DNA from: Methanoculleus frigidifontis
GTDB taxonomy: Archaea > Halobacteriota > Methanomicrobia > Methanomicrobiales > Methanoculleaceae
NCBI RefSeq assembly: GCF_030464345.1
Contig: NZ_VCYH01000004.1
Coordinates: 248,001 to 312,000 of the forward strand
DNA: 64,000 nt
Direction: 5' to 3'
Positions 16,452-24,217 of this stretch are shown here, piece after piece. Position numbers and translations under genes: made by a program. The notes under the pieces are model-generated. The model did not search any database, was not told where the DNA came from, and was given only the letters and a program-made list of their open reading frames with translations. Positions within the stretch are counted from its first letter, which is position 1; every line of letters begins with the position of its first letter.

Positions 16452-17228
16452 ATGAAACAGATACCGATTATTGCAATCATATGCATCTTCATTACAGTCT
16501 CGGCCGCTGCCGCGGCTAACGCCGGCGCTCCGATCGGAGTGGATATTGCGAAAGGGAAAGCACAGGAGTTCATCAACACACCGGACGAGACCGTCCAGTA
16601 CCAGAAGACCGAAAACCTGAATCTGGGAGATTATTACATTTTCAACACCGGAGAGGGACAGGTCTACGTCAACGCATACACCGGGACAGTGGAGCGTGCC
16701 TCGTTCAGCCATGCGCAGAAAGACTCCCACGACATCCGACTCGATCCTGCCGAAGCCGAAGCGGTAGCAATGGTCTACGCAGGGGAGAAATACGGCGGCT
16801 TTGCAGGGAAGAACATGCAGCTTGTTGAGTCAAACCTGCTCTCTCATGGCGATGCGGGCAGCGAATACACGTACGTCTGGAGAGAAGAGGTCGACGGTGT
16901 CCTGACGCCGAACACGGTCGTCGTCAGTCTCGACCCGGGGAGCGGCGATGTCACTTCCTACATCGGAATCCAGCGCGAGATCCGGTGCCCGCTCGAACCG
17001 AAAGTCACCCGCGATGAAGCGCTGAATATCGCGGCCGGGCAGTTTCCGAAGATCAGGGTGACCGACGCAACAGCGGATCTCTCCATCGAATACACACAAC
17101 CGGGCATGCAGGCGCTGACGTGGGTGGTAACGATGAAAGGCGAGCCTGAGGATTACGTTCTCCAGGGAGGGCTGGTCGTCATCGACGCACAGACCGGAGA
17201 TGTACTGATGATGAGCCCATACCTCTAA
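16452..17228 (+). CDS. Secreted PepSY-like domain protein
   Basis: A 258-residue protein with a signal peptide (about residues 1-24). It has two PepSY-like repeats, about residues 28-80 (AKGKAQEFIN through YVNAYTGTVERASF) and about 185-258 (TRDEALNIAAGQF through LVVIDAQTGDVLMM). The A-x3-A-x2-F start and the V-x-I-D-A-x-TG-x-V ending are the PepSY pattern. PepSY domains occur in protease propeptides and protease-regulating proteins. It follows the caspase-like peptidase by 15 bases in the same direction and is probably cotranscribed with it. Confidence 0.65.
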   Translation: MKQIPIIAIICIFITVSAAAAANAGAPIGVDIAKGKAQEFINTPDETVQYQKTENLNLGDYYIFNTGEGQVYVNAYTGTVERASFSHAQKDSHDIRLDPAEAEAVAMVYAGEKYGGFAGKNMQLVESNLLSHGDAGSEYTYVWREEVDGVLTPNTVVVSLDPGSGDVTSYIGIQREIRCPLEPKVTRDEALNIAAGQFPKIRVTDATADLSIEYTQPGMQALTWVVTMKGEPEDYVLQGGLVVIDAQTGDVLMMSPYL

Positions 17229-17256
17229 ATCACCATTCTTCAAACGTGATAATACT

Positions 17257-18066
17257 ATGATGACCCGGAAGACGTGGGTACGGATCGGCTTTGTCGCAAT
17301 CGTCATTGTCGTTGCGGCAAACCTCGCCATCCTCACCGCCTTCCCTCCCGATGTGCAGCACCGGCAGGAACCGATCAACCGGGTGAACTGGATACTGGTG
17401 TCGGCACCGGGGCTCGATTACCGTTACCCTTCCGAAAGTGCGACCATCGTTTACGACGTGGAGAACGACACCTGGCTGCTGCAGGACGCCGCCGCCTGGG
17501 ACCGGGCAATCGATCTCGGGGTCGACTACAGCACCGAACCGGCACGCCCGGAAGAGATCCGGTACACCCGCGATATCGCGATCGAAGGCGGTAGGATCGA
17601 TCTCGACTTCTTCGTCAGGAACTTTGCCGGGGAAGACTGTGCTCATGCCGACTTTGCGCTGACGACCGAGGTCGGGCACCTGAACACCACTACCGGGTCC
17701 ATGGAAGGGGACACCATCATCACCGGCGCACCGGCCGTGGTGCCCGTCGACGACCTCGCTAACGGGGAATGGCGCGAGGTGCGGGTGGCGGCCGACCTTC
17801 CGAGGCCAAAGCAGGAGGAGATTCTCCTCTTCTCGATCACCCTGACCACCCCATGCACCTTCACGACTCAAAACGGCACGACACTCACTTACAATCCCAA
17901 CCTGGTGACCGTCATCGAGCACGGCTCCGTCTCCCGCGTAGAAGAGGTCGCGCGCGATCCCGGGTATGTCGTGGAGCGCCTCCCCCGGGGGAATTCGGCG
18001 ACCTTCATCGTGCAGGGCACGGATGCACCCGGAATCGGCCCGCTGCCGACGATGACCGCGGGGTAA
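17257..18066 (+). CDS. Membrane-anchored protein of unknown function
   Basis: A 269-residue protein with one N-terminal membrane helix (about residues 8-29, VRIGFVAIVIVVAANLAIL) and a large, probably extracytoplasmic, beta-rich domain. Residues about 60-160 and 165-235 look like two immunoglobulin-like or similar beta units (RIDLDFFVRNFAG and REVRVAADL with LFSITLTTPCTF). I do not recognise a family. It is followed 103 bases downstream by an ArsR-type regulator with membrane helices, which suggests a sensing pair, though nothing in the sequence proves it. Confidence 0.6.
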   Translation: MMTRKTWVRIGFVAIVIVVAANLAILTAFPPDVQHRQEPINRVNWILVSAPGLDYRYPSESATIVYDVENDTWLLQDAAAWDRAIDLGVDYSTEPARPEEIRYTRDIAIEGGRIDLDFFVRNFAGEDCAHADFALTTEVGHLNTTTGSMEGDTIITGAPAVVPVDDLANGEWREVRVAADLPRPKQEEILLFSITLTTPCTFTTQNGTTLTYNPNLVTVIEHGSVSRVEEVARDPGYVVERLPRGNSATFIVQGTDAPGIGPLPTMTAG

Positions 18067-18169
18067 TCCCGGCATGGATTGCACCCGTTCGACCGGATCA
18101 AAATCTACTTCCTCTCCGGCGGGAAACGGTCTGATACCGGCTGCACCGGGAAGGCGGCGGGGGATACCT

Positions 18170-18634
18170 GTGGCGACTGAAGAGATTGTTCTTGACCGTG
18201 CCGATATCGCGGCACTTTCCTCCGACACCCGGGTTGCGATCGTAAAAGCACTCGACGCCCGGCCGATGACCGTCAGCGAGCTCGCCGGACACCTCGGCCT
18301 CGCCAAATCCACCGTCCACGAGCATCTCTCCCTGCTGGCGGACCGGGGGATGGTGACGGAGGACGAAGACCGGAAGTGGCGCCGCTACTCCCTGACCGAA
18401 AGGATGCGACGGCTCCTCCGCCCGGGCAACAGTCACCGGATCTCCATCCTGCTCGGCACCTCGCTCGTCACGCTGACGCTCGGAGCGATCCTCCTCGCCA
18501 CGTACTTCCGCGGGTATACCGTGCAGGGCGGAAGCACCCTCCGCGATCCCCTTCTTCTCTTCGCCGGAGAGGCGTTCCTCTTCGTGACGTTCGCGCTCTG
18601 GTATCTGGTGCTCCGGCCGCTCCGGAAGGTCTAG
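18170..18634 (+). CDS. ArsR-type winged-helix regulator with C-terminal membrane helices
   Basis: A 154-residue protein starting at a GTG preceded by a GGCGGCGGGG tract. The earlier frame from 18074 lacks protein-like composition. Residues about 8-80 form a winged helix: LSSDTRVAIVKALDARPMT, VSELAGHLGLAKSTVHEHL as the helix-turn-helix, and KWRRYSLTE as the wing. Two membrane helices follow (about 90-110 and 128-148), ending in a basic tail. Such membrane-bound ArsR-type proteins are common in methanogens, and their signals are unknown. It may respond to the extracytoplasmic protein encoded just upstream. Confidence 0.8.
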   Translation: MATEEIVLDRADIAALSSDTRVAIVKALDARPMTVSELAGHLGLAKSTVHEHLSLLADRGMVTEDEDRKWRRYSLTERMRRLLRPGNSHRISILLGTSLVTLTLGAILLATYFRGYTVQGGSTLRDPLLLFAGEAFLFVTFALWYLVLRPLRKV

Positions 18635-18643
18635 AGAACCGGA

Positions 18644-19036
18644 CTACGGGCCAAACAGCCCTGCGAACTGTTCCGCAAGATCGAGGCAGCGGATCTCCCC
18701 GGGAGCAAACCAGCCATATTCGTCGTGCTCGGGGCTGAGCCTGACGTCCTCGGTGTCGGCGTCGCATTCCATAATCAGGTAAGCGATCCGTTTATCAGTG
18801 AGCTCGAGCTCTCCGGCACCGGCGACGTGCCGGATCAGAACGTGCATGCCGGTCTCCTCGGCGACCTCCCGCCGGAGGGCGCGGTCGAAGGTCTCGCCCG
18901 GGTCGGGCTTGCCGCCGGGCAGATCCCACTTCCCGGGATTGATCTCGTCGTCGGGAGCACGCCTCAGGAGCAGCGCCTTCCCTTCGCGGCTGCGGATCAC
19001 CGCCGAGACAGCGAGATGCCACGGTTTCTCCTGCAT
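18644..19036 (-). CDS. Nudix hydrolase
   Basis: A 130-residue protein with a complete Nudix box GGKPDPGETFDRALRREVAE followed by ETG (about residues 38-60), fitting GX5EX7REUXEEXGU. The family hydrolyses nucleoside diphosphates linked to another moiety, but the substrate cannot be predicted from this sequence. The ATG at 19036 begins the protein-like sequence. TTTATTA about 27 bases upstream and the lack of a ribosome binding site suggest a leaderless message. It converges on the membrane-bound regulator gene with a 9-base gap. Confidence 0.9.
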   Translation of the reverse strand: MQEKPWHLAVSAVIRSREGKALLLRRAPDDEINPGKWDLPGGKPDPGETFDRALRREVAEETGMHVLIRHVAGAGELELTDKRIAYLIMECDADTEDVRLSPEHDEYGWFAPGEIRCLDLAEQFAGLFGP

Positions 19037-19150
19037 GGAAGAGAGGTAGCGTTGCCGGCGTAATAAAGATCCGCCCACTCGCGCGACATCGAGCAGAACC
19101 GTAATGGATGATCGGGGCACATCTTTGAGGAACACAGTGAGGACGACAGC

Positions 19151-20083
19151 ATGGACGGGATGATCGGAGAGTTTCTGATGGTGGCGGACCGGATCTTCAT
19201 CCTCGTCCTCCTCATCGCGGCGGGCTACATCGCCCTCGCCGCCGGCATCCTCGACCGGCACTCGACCGGGCGGATATCTGCGCTGCTGATCAACGTCACG
19301 ATCCCCGCCCTGATCATCGTCTCGATGCAGGTGCCCTTCTCCCCGGACCGCCTCGCGAACACCGAAGAGATGCTGCTTTTGACCGGAGCGCTCTACGTTC
19401 TCTCGTTCGCCGTCGCCTACCTCGCATCACGGGCGCTCTCCCGCGAGGCCGCGGAGAGGGGGGTCTTTCAGTTCGCCGTCGTCTTCGGGAACGTCGGGTT
19501 CATGGGCTTTCCCGTCATCGGGGCGATATACGGTGCAGACGCGCTCTTCTTCGTCGCCATCTTCAACCTGGTCTTCAACGTCCTGGTCTTCTCGGTCGGG
19601 ATAGCGATGATGACCGAGGGGCGGCGCGAGGGGTTCGACCCGAAGATGCTTGCAAACCCCGGGATCGCCGCATCGGTGATCGGGTTTCTCCTCTTTCTCT
19701 TTTCGGTGGAGATCCCCTCCCCCTTCATCGATTCGATCGCGATCCTCGGCGACGTGACGACGCCGCTCGCCATGATCGTCGTCGGGGCGCTGCTCGCCAC
19801 CTTCCCGGCGCGGGAGATGGTGGGGAACTGGCGGACCGCAACAGTCAGTCTCATCCGGCTCCTCATCCTGCCGGTCGCGTTCTGGTTCCTCGCACGCCCC
19901 TTCGTCACTGATCCCCTGATCTTCGGCGTGCTGATCACCCTCGCCGCGATGCCCGTCGCCGCGAACACCGTCATCTTCGCAGAGCAGTACGGCTCCGACT
20001 CGCGCCTCGCCTCGCAGGTCGTCTTCGTCTCGACGATCGGTTCGCTCCTCACAATCCCGCTGATCACGACGCTGCTGGTCTGA
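19151..20083 (+). CDS. AEC family permease (auxin efflux carrier type)
   Basis: A 310-residue polytopic membrane protein with about ten hydrophobic segments in two halves. The conserved family features are the NVTIPALII segment of the first half, GNVGFMGFPVIGAIYG in the centre and the AANTVIFAEQYG segment near the end. Bacterial relatives move dicarboxylates or similar anions; the substrate here is unknown. It is monocistronic and ends 5 bases from the end of the UbiA gene on the opposite strand. Confidence 0.88.
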   Translation: MDGMIGEFLMVADRIFILVLLIAAGYIALAAGILDRHSTGRISALLINVTIPALIIVSMQVPFSPDRLANTEEMLLLTGALYVLSFAVAYLASRALSREAAERGVFQFAVVFGNVGFMGFPVIGAIYGADALFFVAIFNLVFNVLVFSVGIAMMTEGRREGFDPKMLANPGIAASVIGFLLFLFSVEIPSPFIDSIAILGDVTTPLAMIVVGALLATFPAREMVGNWRTATVSLIRLLILPVAFWFLARPFVTDPLIFGVLITLAAMPVAANTVIFAEQYGSDSRLASQVVFVSTIGSLLTIPLITTLLV

Positions 20084-20088
20084 CCCTA

Positions 20089-20940
20089 CTACGAGACCGT
20101 CCGGAGGGTTGCAAGGACGAAGACCAGTCCGCCAAGGCTGGTGTTAACATACGGGAGGTACCAGTAGACCCGTTCGAGCGAGAGGTCCTGCCGCAGCAGG
20201 AGAGCGAGGGGGACTGCAGGGTAGACCAGCACCAGCAGGCTGAGCGGGCGAAAGCCGGCGAGCAGAATGACAATGGCAGCGAGAGCGGACCAGAACCCGA
20301 GGCAGAGGAGGAGCGAGCCCCGCTTCTGCAGGAGAACCGCCGTCGTCATCATCCCTGCGGCCCTGTCGTAGCCGATGTCGGGGATGGCGGAGAAGAGGTG
20401 CATCGCCGCGATGTGGAAGTACCCGGCGAAGATGAGAAGGAGCGGGGGGATGGCGCCGCTCGCGAGGTAGTAGCCCAGGATGCCCGGGACGATGTACAGC
20501 ATGTTCGACGAGAAGTCGAGGAACGGCACCTCCTTGAACCGCAGCGGGGGTGCGCTGTAGAAGTAGGACAGAAAGAGGAACGAGAGGAGAAGCACCTGCC
20601 CGACAGTATCCAGCACGAAGAGCAGCGCCAGGCTGATGCCGCCCGACAGCCCGAGGAGGAGGAAGAGGTTCCGGCCGTCCGCCTGACTCAGACGATACTC
20701 TTTGACGTCCTTTTTGGGGTTGAACCTGTCGGTCTCCTGGTCCCACCAGTCGTTCACCCCGTAGATGAAGATGTTGGCGGGGAGGAAGAAGTAGAGCAGG
20801 AAGAGGATGTATTCGGGGGCGAAAAAGGCCGACCAGGAGTTCATCCCGAGCGCGTAGCCGACCACGTACGTCCCGCCGGTGTAGATCCAGAACCGGAACC
20901 GGGAGACCCGCCAGGCAAGTGAGAACAGTCGCAAAACCAC
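20089..20940 (-). CDS. UbiA-type prenyltransferase of the carotenoid cluster, lycopene elongase candidate
   Basis: A 283-residue polytopic protein of the UbiA superfamily. The first Asp-rich motif is NDWWDQETDRFNPKK (about residues 62-76) and a second, weaker one is IPDIGYDRAAG (about 183-193). Eight or so membrane helices are visible. UbiA members use an isoprenyl diphosphate to prenylate a lipophilic acceptor. Lying 14 bases downstream of a phytoene synthase gene and in a set with crtI and a CruF-like gene, it is most simply read as the C5 elongase that extends lycopene towards C50 carotenoids, as in haloarchaea. Digeranylgeranylglyceryl phosphate synthase is a less likely alternative given the context. 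Confidence 0.75.
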   Translation of the reverse strand: MVLRLFSLAWRVSRFRFWIYTGGTYVVGYALGMNSWSAFFAPEYILFLLYFFLPANIFIYGVNDWWDQETDRFNPKKDVKEYRLSQADGRNLFLLLGLSGGISLALLFVLDTVGQVLLLSFLFLSYFYSAPPLRFKEVPFLDFSSNMLYIVPGILGYYLASGAIPPLLLIFAGYFHIAAMHLFSAIPDIGYDRAAGMMTTAVLLQKRGSLLLCLGFWSALAAIVILLAGFRPLSLLVLVYPAVPLALLLRQDLSLERVYWYLPYVNTSLGGLVFVLATLRTVS

Positions 20941-20954
20941 GGTGTTTTACACCT

Positions 20955-21791
20955 CTACGTCCTCAGGGTGTTGTAGGTGGCGCCGGATACGATCCGCATC
21001 ACCGACGGTTTCACCTTGCGTCGATAGACGACGGCGGGGTCCCGGCCGATGGTCATGGCGGTCCACCGGTACATGTCCGACGCCGTCCTGATCGGGATCA
21101 GGTAGCGCCGGGGTATCCATCCGAACCCGGCCTCCGCCTGTTCCTGCCACTCCCGATACCGCCCGAGCTGGAACCGGACAAACGCCGCGAAGTAGTCCCG
21201 GTTCCGGAGGGCGGCGGTCTCCGAGAGGTCGTCGAGCCCGAATCGGTCCAGTTCTTCCCGGGGAAAGTATGTCCGCCCGAGGATGAGGTCTTCGGGGATG
21301 TCGCGGATGAAGTTGATATACTGCATCGCCCGCCCCAGGTTCCGTGCGGCAGCGTGTGATTCGGGCGCGAGGTCAAGGATCTGCGCCATCATCAGCCCGA
21401 TCACCTCGGACGAGCCGTAGAGGTAGACCTCCAGGTCATGAATCGTCCGGTAGGAGCCGACCGTGATGTCCTTCTCCATGGAATGGAGAAACGCATCCGT
21501 CCATGCCGGATCGAACCGTTTCCGCCCGGCAAGATCGACGAACGAATCGATCGCCACATCCCCTGTCGTCTCGCCTTCTCTTGCCGAGGCGTACCGGTCG
21601 ACAAAGGCGGAGAACTCCTCAACCTGCTGCGGCACGGCATCCACGTAATCGTCCGCCGTGCGCACGAAGCTGTAGAGCGCGAAGACGTCCTCTTTCACCG
21701 CCGGCGGGAAGAAGAGCGTCGAGTAGAAGTAGGTCTTGCTGCCGTGTTTGAAGATGGTGTAGAGGGTTCTGTCGATCACGACGCACCTCAC
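20955..21791 (-). CDS. crtB: Phytoene/squalene synthase family protein
   Basis: A 278-residue trans-isoprenyl diphosphate synthase of the head-to-head type. YSFVRTADDYVDA (about residues 40-52) and INFIRDIPEDL (about 160-170) are the two Asp-rich motifs that bind the diphosphates through magnesium. YCSSEV-like YLYGSSEVIGLMM lies between them. Paired with CrtI it would make phytoene from two geranylgeranyl diphosphates; a C30 dehydrosqualene product cannot be excluded by sequence. Its start overlaps the crtI stop by four bases (ATGA), so the two are translationally coupled. Confidence 0.85.
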   Translation of the reverse strand: MRCVVIDRTLYTIFKHGSKTYFYSTLFFPPAVKEDVFALYSFVRTADDYVDAVPQQVEEFSAFVDRYASAREGETTGDVAIDSFVDLAGRKRFDPAWTDAFLHSMEKDITVGSYRTIHDLEVYLYGSSEVIGLMMAQILDLAPESHAAARNLGRAMQYINFIRDIPEDLILGRTYFPREELDRFGLDDLSETAALRNRDYFAAFVRFQLGRYREWQEQAEAGFGWIPRRYLIPIRTASDMYRWTAMTIGRDPAVVYRRKVKPSVMRIVSGATYNTLRT

Positions 21792-23260
21792 TGATACCGT
21801 TCGGTCAGTTCACGGGCGACGAGCTGGGACGAGATCAGGGTCATCGGCACACCGATCCCGGGGTGGGTGTACTGCCCGGTGTAGTAGAGGTTCCCGGCCC
21901 GTTTGCTCCGGTGTGCAGGACGCCAGAGCGCCGTCTGCCAGAGGGTGTGGGTGAGCCCGAGCGCGGTGCCTTTATAGGCATTGTAGCGCTGTGCAAAGTC
22001 GGAGAGGGCGAATATTCTCTTGACGACGACGGCGTCCCGGATCTCTTCGCCGAGGATCTCCTCCATGCGGTCCATCAGGAGGTTGTAGAACCGATCGCGC
22101 AACGCCGGGGTATCCTCAAGGCCGGGAGCCAGGGGAGCCAGGACAAAGAGCGTGTCGGTGCCCTCCGGCGCAGCGGTCGTATCTGTCCTGGAGGGGACGT
22201 TGACGTAGAACGAGGGATGCGACGGCCAGGCGGCCTTCTCGGGGTCGAAGATCGTCTCGAAACTCTCCTCCCAGTCCGGTTCCAGAAAGAGGTTGTGGTG
22301 CACCAGCCCGCCGATCTCCCGGTTCACGCCCAGGTAGGCGACGAACGCAGAAGGTGCCAGGATCTTCTTCTCCCAGTACGAGGCGGAGTACGACCGTGCG
22401 TCCTCCCCGAGGAGGCGCAGCTCCGTGAAGGGGTAATCTGCGTTGACCACGACGATATCGGTATCGTAGGAACCGGCGGGGGTGACAACGTGGCGGGCGG
22501 TCTTGTGCTCCACATTGATGGCGGTCACCGGTTCGTTGTACCGATACTCGACCCCAAGCTCCCGGCCGAGCGAGATCAGCCCCTGTACAACCGCCCGGAT
22601 CCCGCCTTCAGGGTACCACACGCCCAGGTTCATATCGATGTGCGTCATGATGTGGTAGAATGAGGGGGTATTCTGCGGCGAACCGCCGAGGAAACCGATG
22701 GAGTACTGCACGATCTTCCGGGCCTCGTCGCTCTCGAAGTGGTTTTGGACAAAGGTCTCCAGGTTCTCAAAGAGGTGCAGCTTCATTCCCTCCAGGAGAA
22801 GCCGTCCGTCAAGGAAATCGAGCACCGTACGGTAGTCCCGATAGAGAAGGCTGCCCATGGTAAGGTCATACTTCTCCTCCGACTCCCGAAGATAGCCTTT
22901 CAGTTTCTCCGCCCCTCCCGGCTCAAACGACTCAAAGAGAGCGTAGTTATCCTCGAGATCGGCGGAGACGTCGACCGCTTTTTCATCGCCGAAGAAGACC
23001 CGGTACGAGGGATCCAGCCTGATGAGCCGGAAGAAGTCCTCGGGACGCCGGTCAAGCTCGGCAAAGAACCGTTCGAAGACGTCGGGCATCAGGTACCACG
23101 ACGGCCCCATATCAAACGTAAAACCATTCTCACTGTAGACGCTCGCCCGTCCCCCGGGCTGTTCGTTCTTCTCGATAACCGTGACATCGAAACCATTCTT
23201 TGCGAGAAGGACGGCGATGGAGAGACCGCCGAACCCCGCCCCAACGACTACAACCCGCAT
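21788..23260 (-). CDS. crtI: Phytoene desaturase (CrtI family)
   Basis: A 490-residue FAD-dependent carotenoid oxidoreductase. The N-terminal VVVVGAGFGGLSIAVLLAKNG with VTVIEKNEQPGGRA is the dinucleotide-binding fold, FTFDMGPSWYLMPD the next conserved block, and the C-terminal NLYYTGQYTHPGIGVPM the FAD-binding carotenoid desaturase signature. The frame is open to 23368, but homology begins at MRVVVVG, which sets the start. It introduces double bases into phytoene to give lycopene or an intermediate. It could alternatively be a CrtD-type 3,4-desaturase; only one such gene is present in the window. Confidence 0.88.
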   Translation of the reverse strand: MRVVVVGAGFGGLSIAVLLAKNGFDVTVIEKNEQPGGRASVYSENGFTFDMGPSWYLMPDVFERFFAELDRRPEDFFRLIRLDPSYRVFFGDEKAVDVSADLEDNYALFESFEPGGAEKLKGYLRESEEKYDLTMGSLLYRDYRTVLDFLDGRLLLEGMKLHLFENLETFVQNHFESDEARKIVQYSIGFLGGSPQNTPSFYHIMTHIDMNLGVWYPEGGIRAVVQGLISLGRELGVEYRYNEPVTAINVEHKTARHVVTPAGSYDTDIVVVNADYPFTELRLLGEDARSYSASYWEKKILAPSAFVAYLGVNREIGGLVHHNLFLEPDWEESFETIFDPEKAAWPSHPSFYVNVPSRTDTTAAPEGTDTLFVLAPLAPGLEDTPALRDRFYNLLMDRMEEILGEEIRDAVVVKRIFALSDFAQRYNAYKGTALGLTHTLWQTALWRPAHRSKRAGNLYYTGQYTHPGIGVPMTLISSQLVARELTERYQ

Positions 23261-23417
23261 TGATAAACCCCCTGGCAGGAACAGAAACAGACGAAAGAAC
23301 ACAGATCTCGCATATAAATTTTCCCGCTGCCGAAGAGACCGAAGATCCGATCGACGCCGGGGCTGCATTTCCCGTGCAAACCAATTCCACCCGGAGCATC
23401 TGCCGGGCGCTCATCTG

Positions 23418-24173
23418 CTATTCCCGGGGTGAGTCGTCCCTGAAAACGACCAGGCAGGTTGCCGCAAAAAGCCCCGCCCCGAGAAATGCCGGTATGAGAA
23501 GGCCGTTCTGTGCAAGATAGCCGATCCAGAACGCCAGAATGAGCAGGAGACTGCTCGCCACCATCCCGGGAACCGATCGAGCGGCTGCGAGTTTCCGGGC
23601 GGCGATGAGCGAGATGAGCCCGATATAGGCAGCCCCGGTCAGCACCCAGCCTGCGAAGTTCGAGACCGGGACACCATAGTAGGCGCCCTCCTCCGCCCAG
23701 ACCCAGAGACCGGCGTGCACGGCTGCCGGGTCGATGACAAGATCGATGAGCAGAAGGAGGAGGGTTCCTGCCGGAATCAGCCGATACCATGCAGTGCCGA
23801 CGGCGGCGCTGGCGACGGTCACCGCTCCGAGCAGCATCGGCAGGTACGCAAATGCAACTGTCCAGGGAACGAGATCGAAAAGGGGATCTCCGAGGTGCGG
23901 AGAATAGGTGAACCTGCCGTAGGGAACGCCGGTGGCGACGGCATACGCCTCGACGAGCAGGGGCAGCAGGCTGAGCAGAACCAGGAGTCCGATGCCTCTC
24001 ACCGCCCCGAGCCACCGCACAAGGGCGATATACGAAGGAAGAGCGAGCCCGATCAGGAAGATGACCGACACAACAGACGCCAGATCGGGCGCATCGAAGC
24101 GCACCACCAGGTATCCGGCGAGAAAGAGGATCAGGGCAACGGAGAGGAGCCCCCACCTGACGGAGAGTTGCAT
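23418..24173 (-). CDS. CruF-like carotenoid biosynthesis membrane protein (DUF422 type)
   Basis: A 251-residue polytopic protein with about eight membrane helices. Polar segments between helices include VEAYAVATGVPYGRFTYSP, GDPLFDLVPWTVAFAYLPM, IDLVIDPAAVHAGLWVW and EGAYYGVPVSNFAGW, which match the conserved layout of CruF/DUF422 carotenoid hydratases: a glutamate after the helix, YG.F.Y, DPV/DPAA and YGVP..NF.GW. In haloarchaea the family hydrates the ends of bisanhydrobacterioruberin. It is first in the cluster, about 157 bases upstream of crtI, with GGATA/AATAT-type AT-rich sequence in that gap. The start at the ATG 24173 follows the hydrophobic protein's natural N-terminus. Confidence 0.78.
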   Translation of the reverse strand: MQLSVRWGLLSVALILFLAGYLVVRFDAPDLASVVSVIFLIGLALPSYIALVRWLGAVRGIGLLVLLSLLPLLVEAYAVATGVPYGRFTYSPHLGDPLFDLVPWTVAFAYLPMLLGAVTVASAAVGTAWYRLIPAGTLLLLLIDLVIDPAAVHAGLWVWAEEGAYYGVPVSNFAGWVLTGAAYIGLISLIAARKLAAARSVPGMVASSLLLILAFWIGYLAQNGLLIPAFLGAGLFAATCLVVFRDDSPRE

Positions 24174-24217
24174 GCACCGGGAACGGCGGCGGCCGAGATA
24201 AACGTATCCGGACAGGA

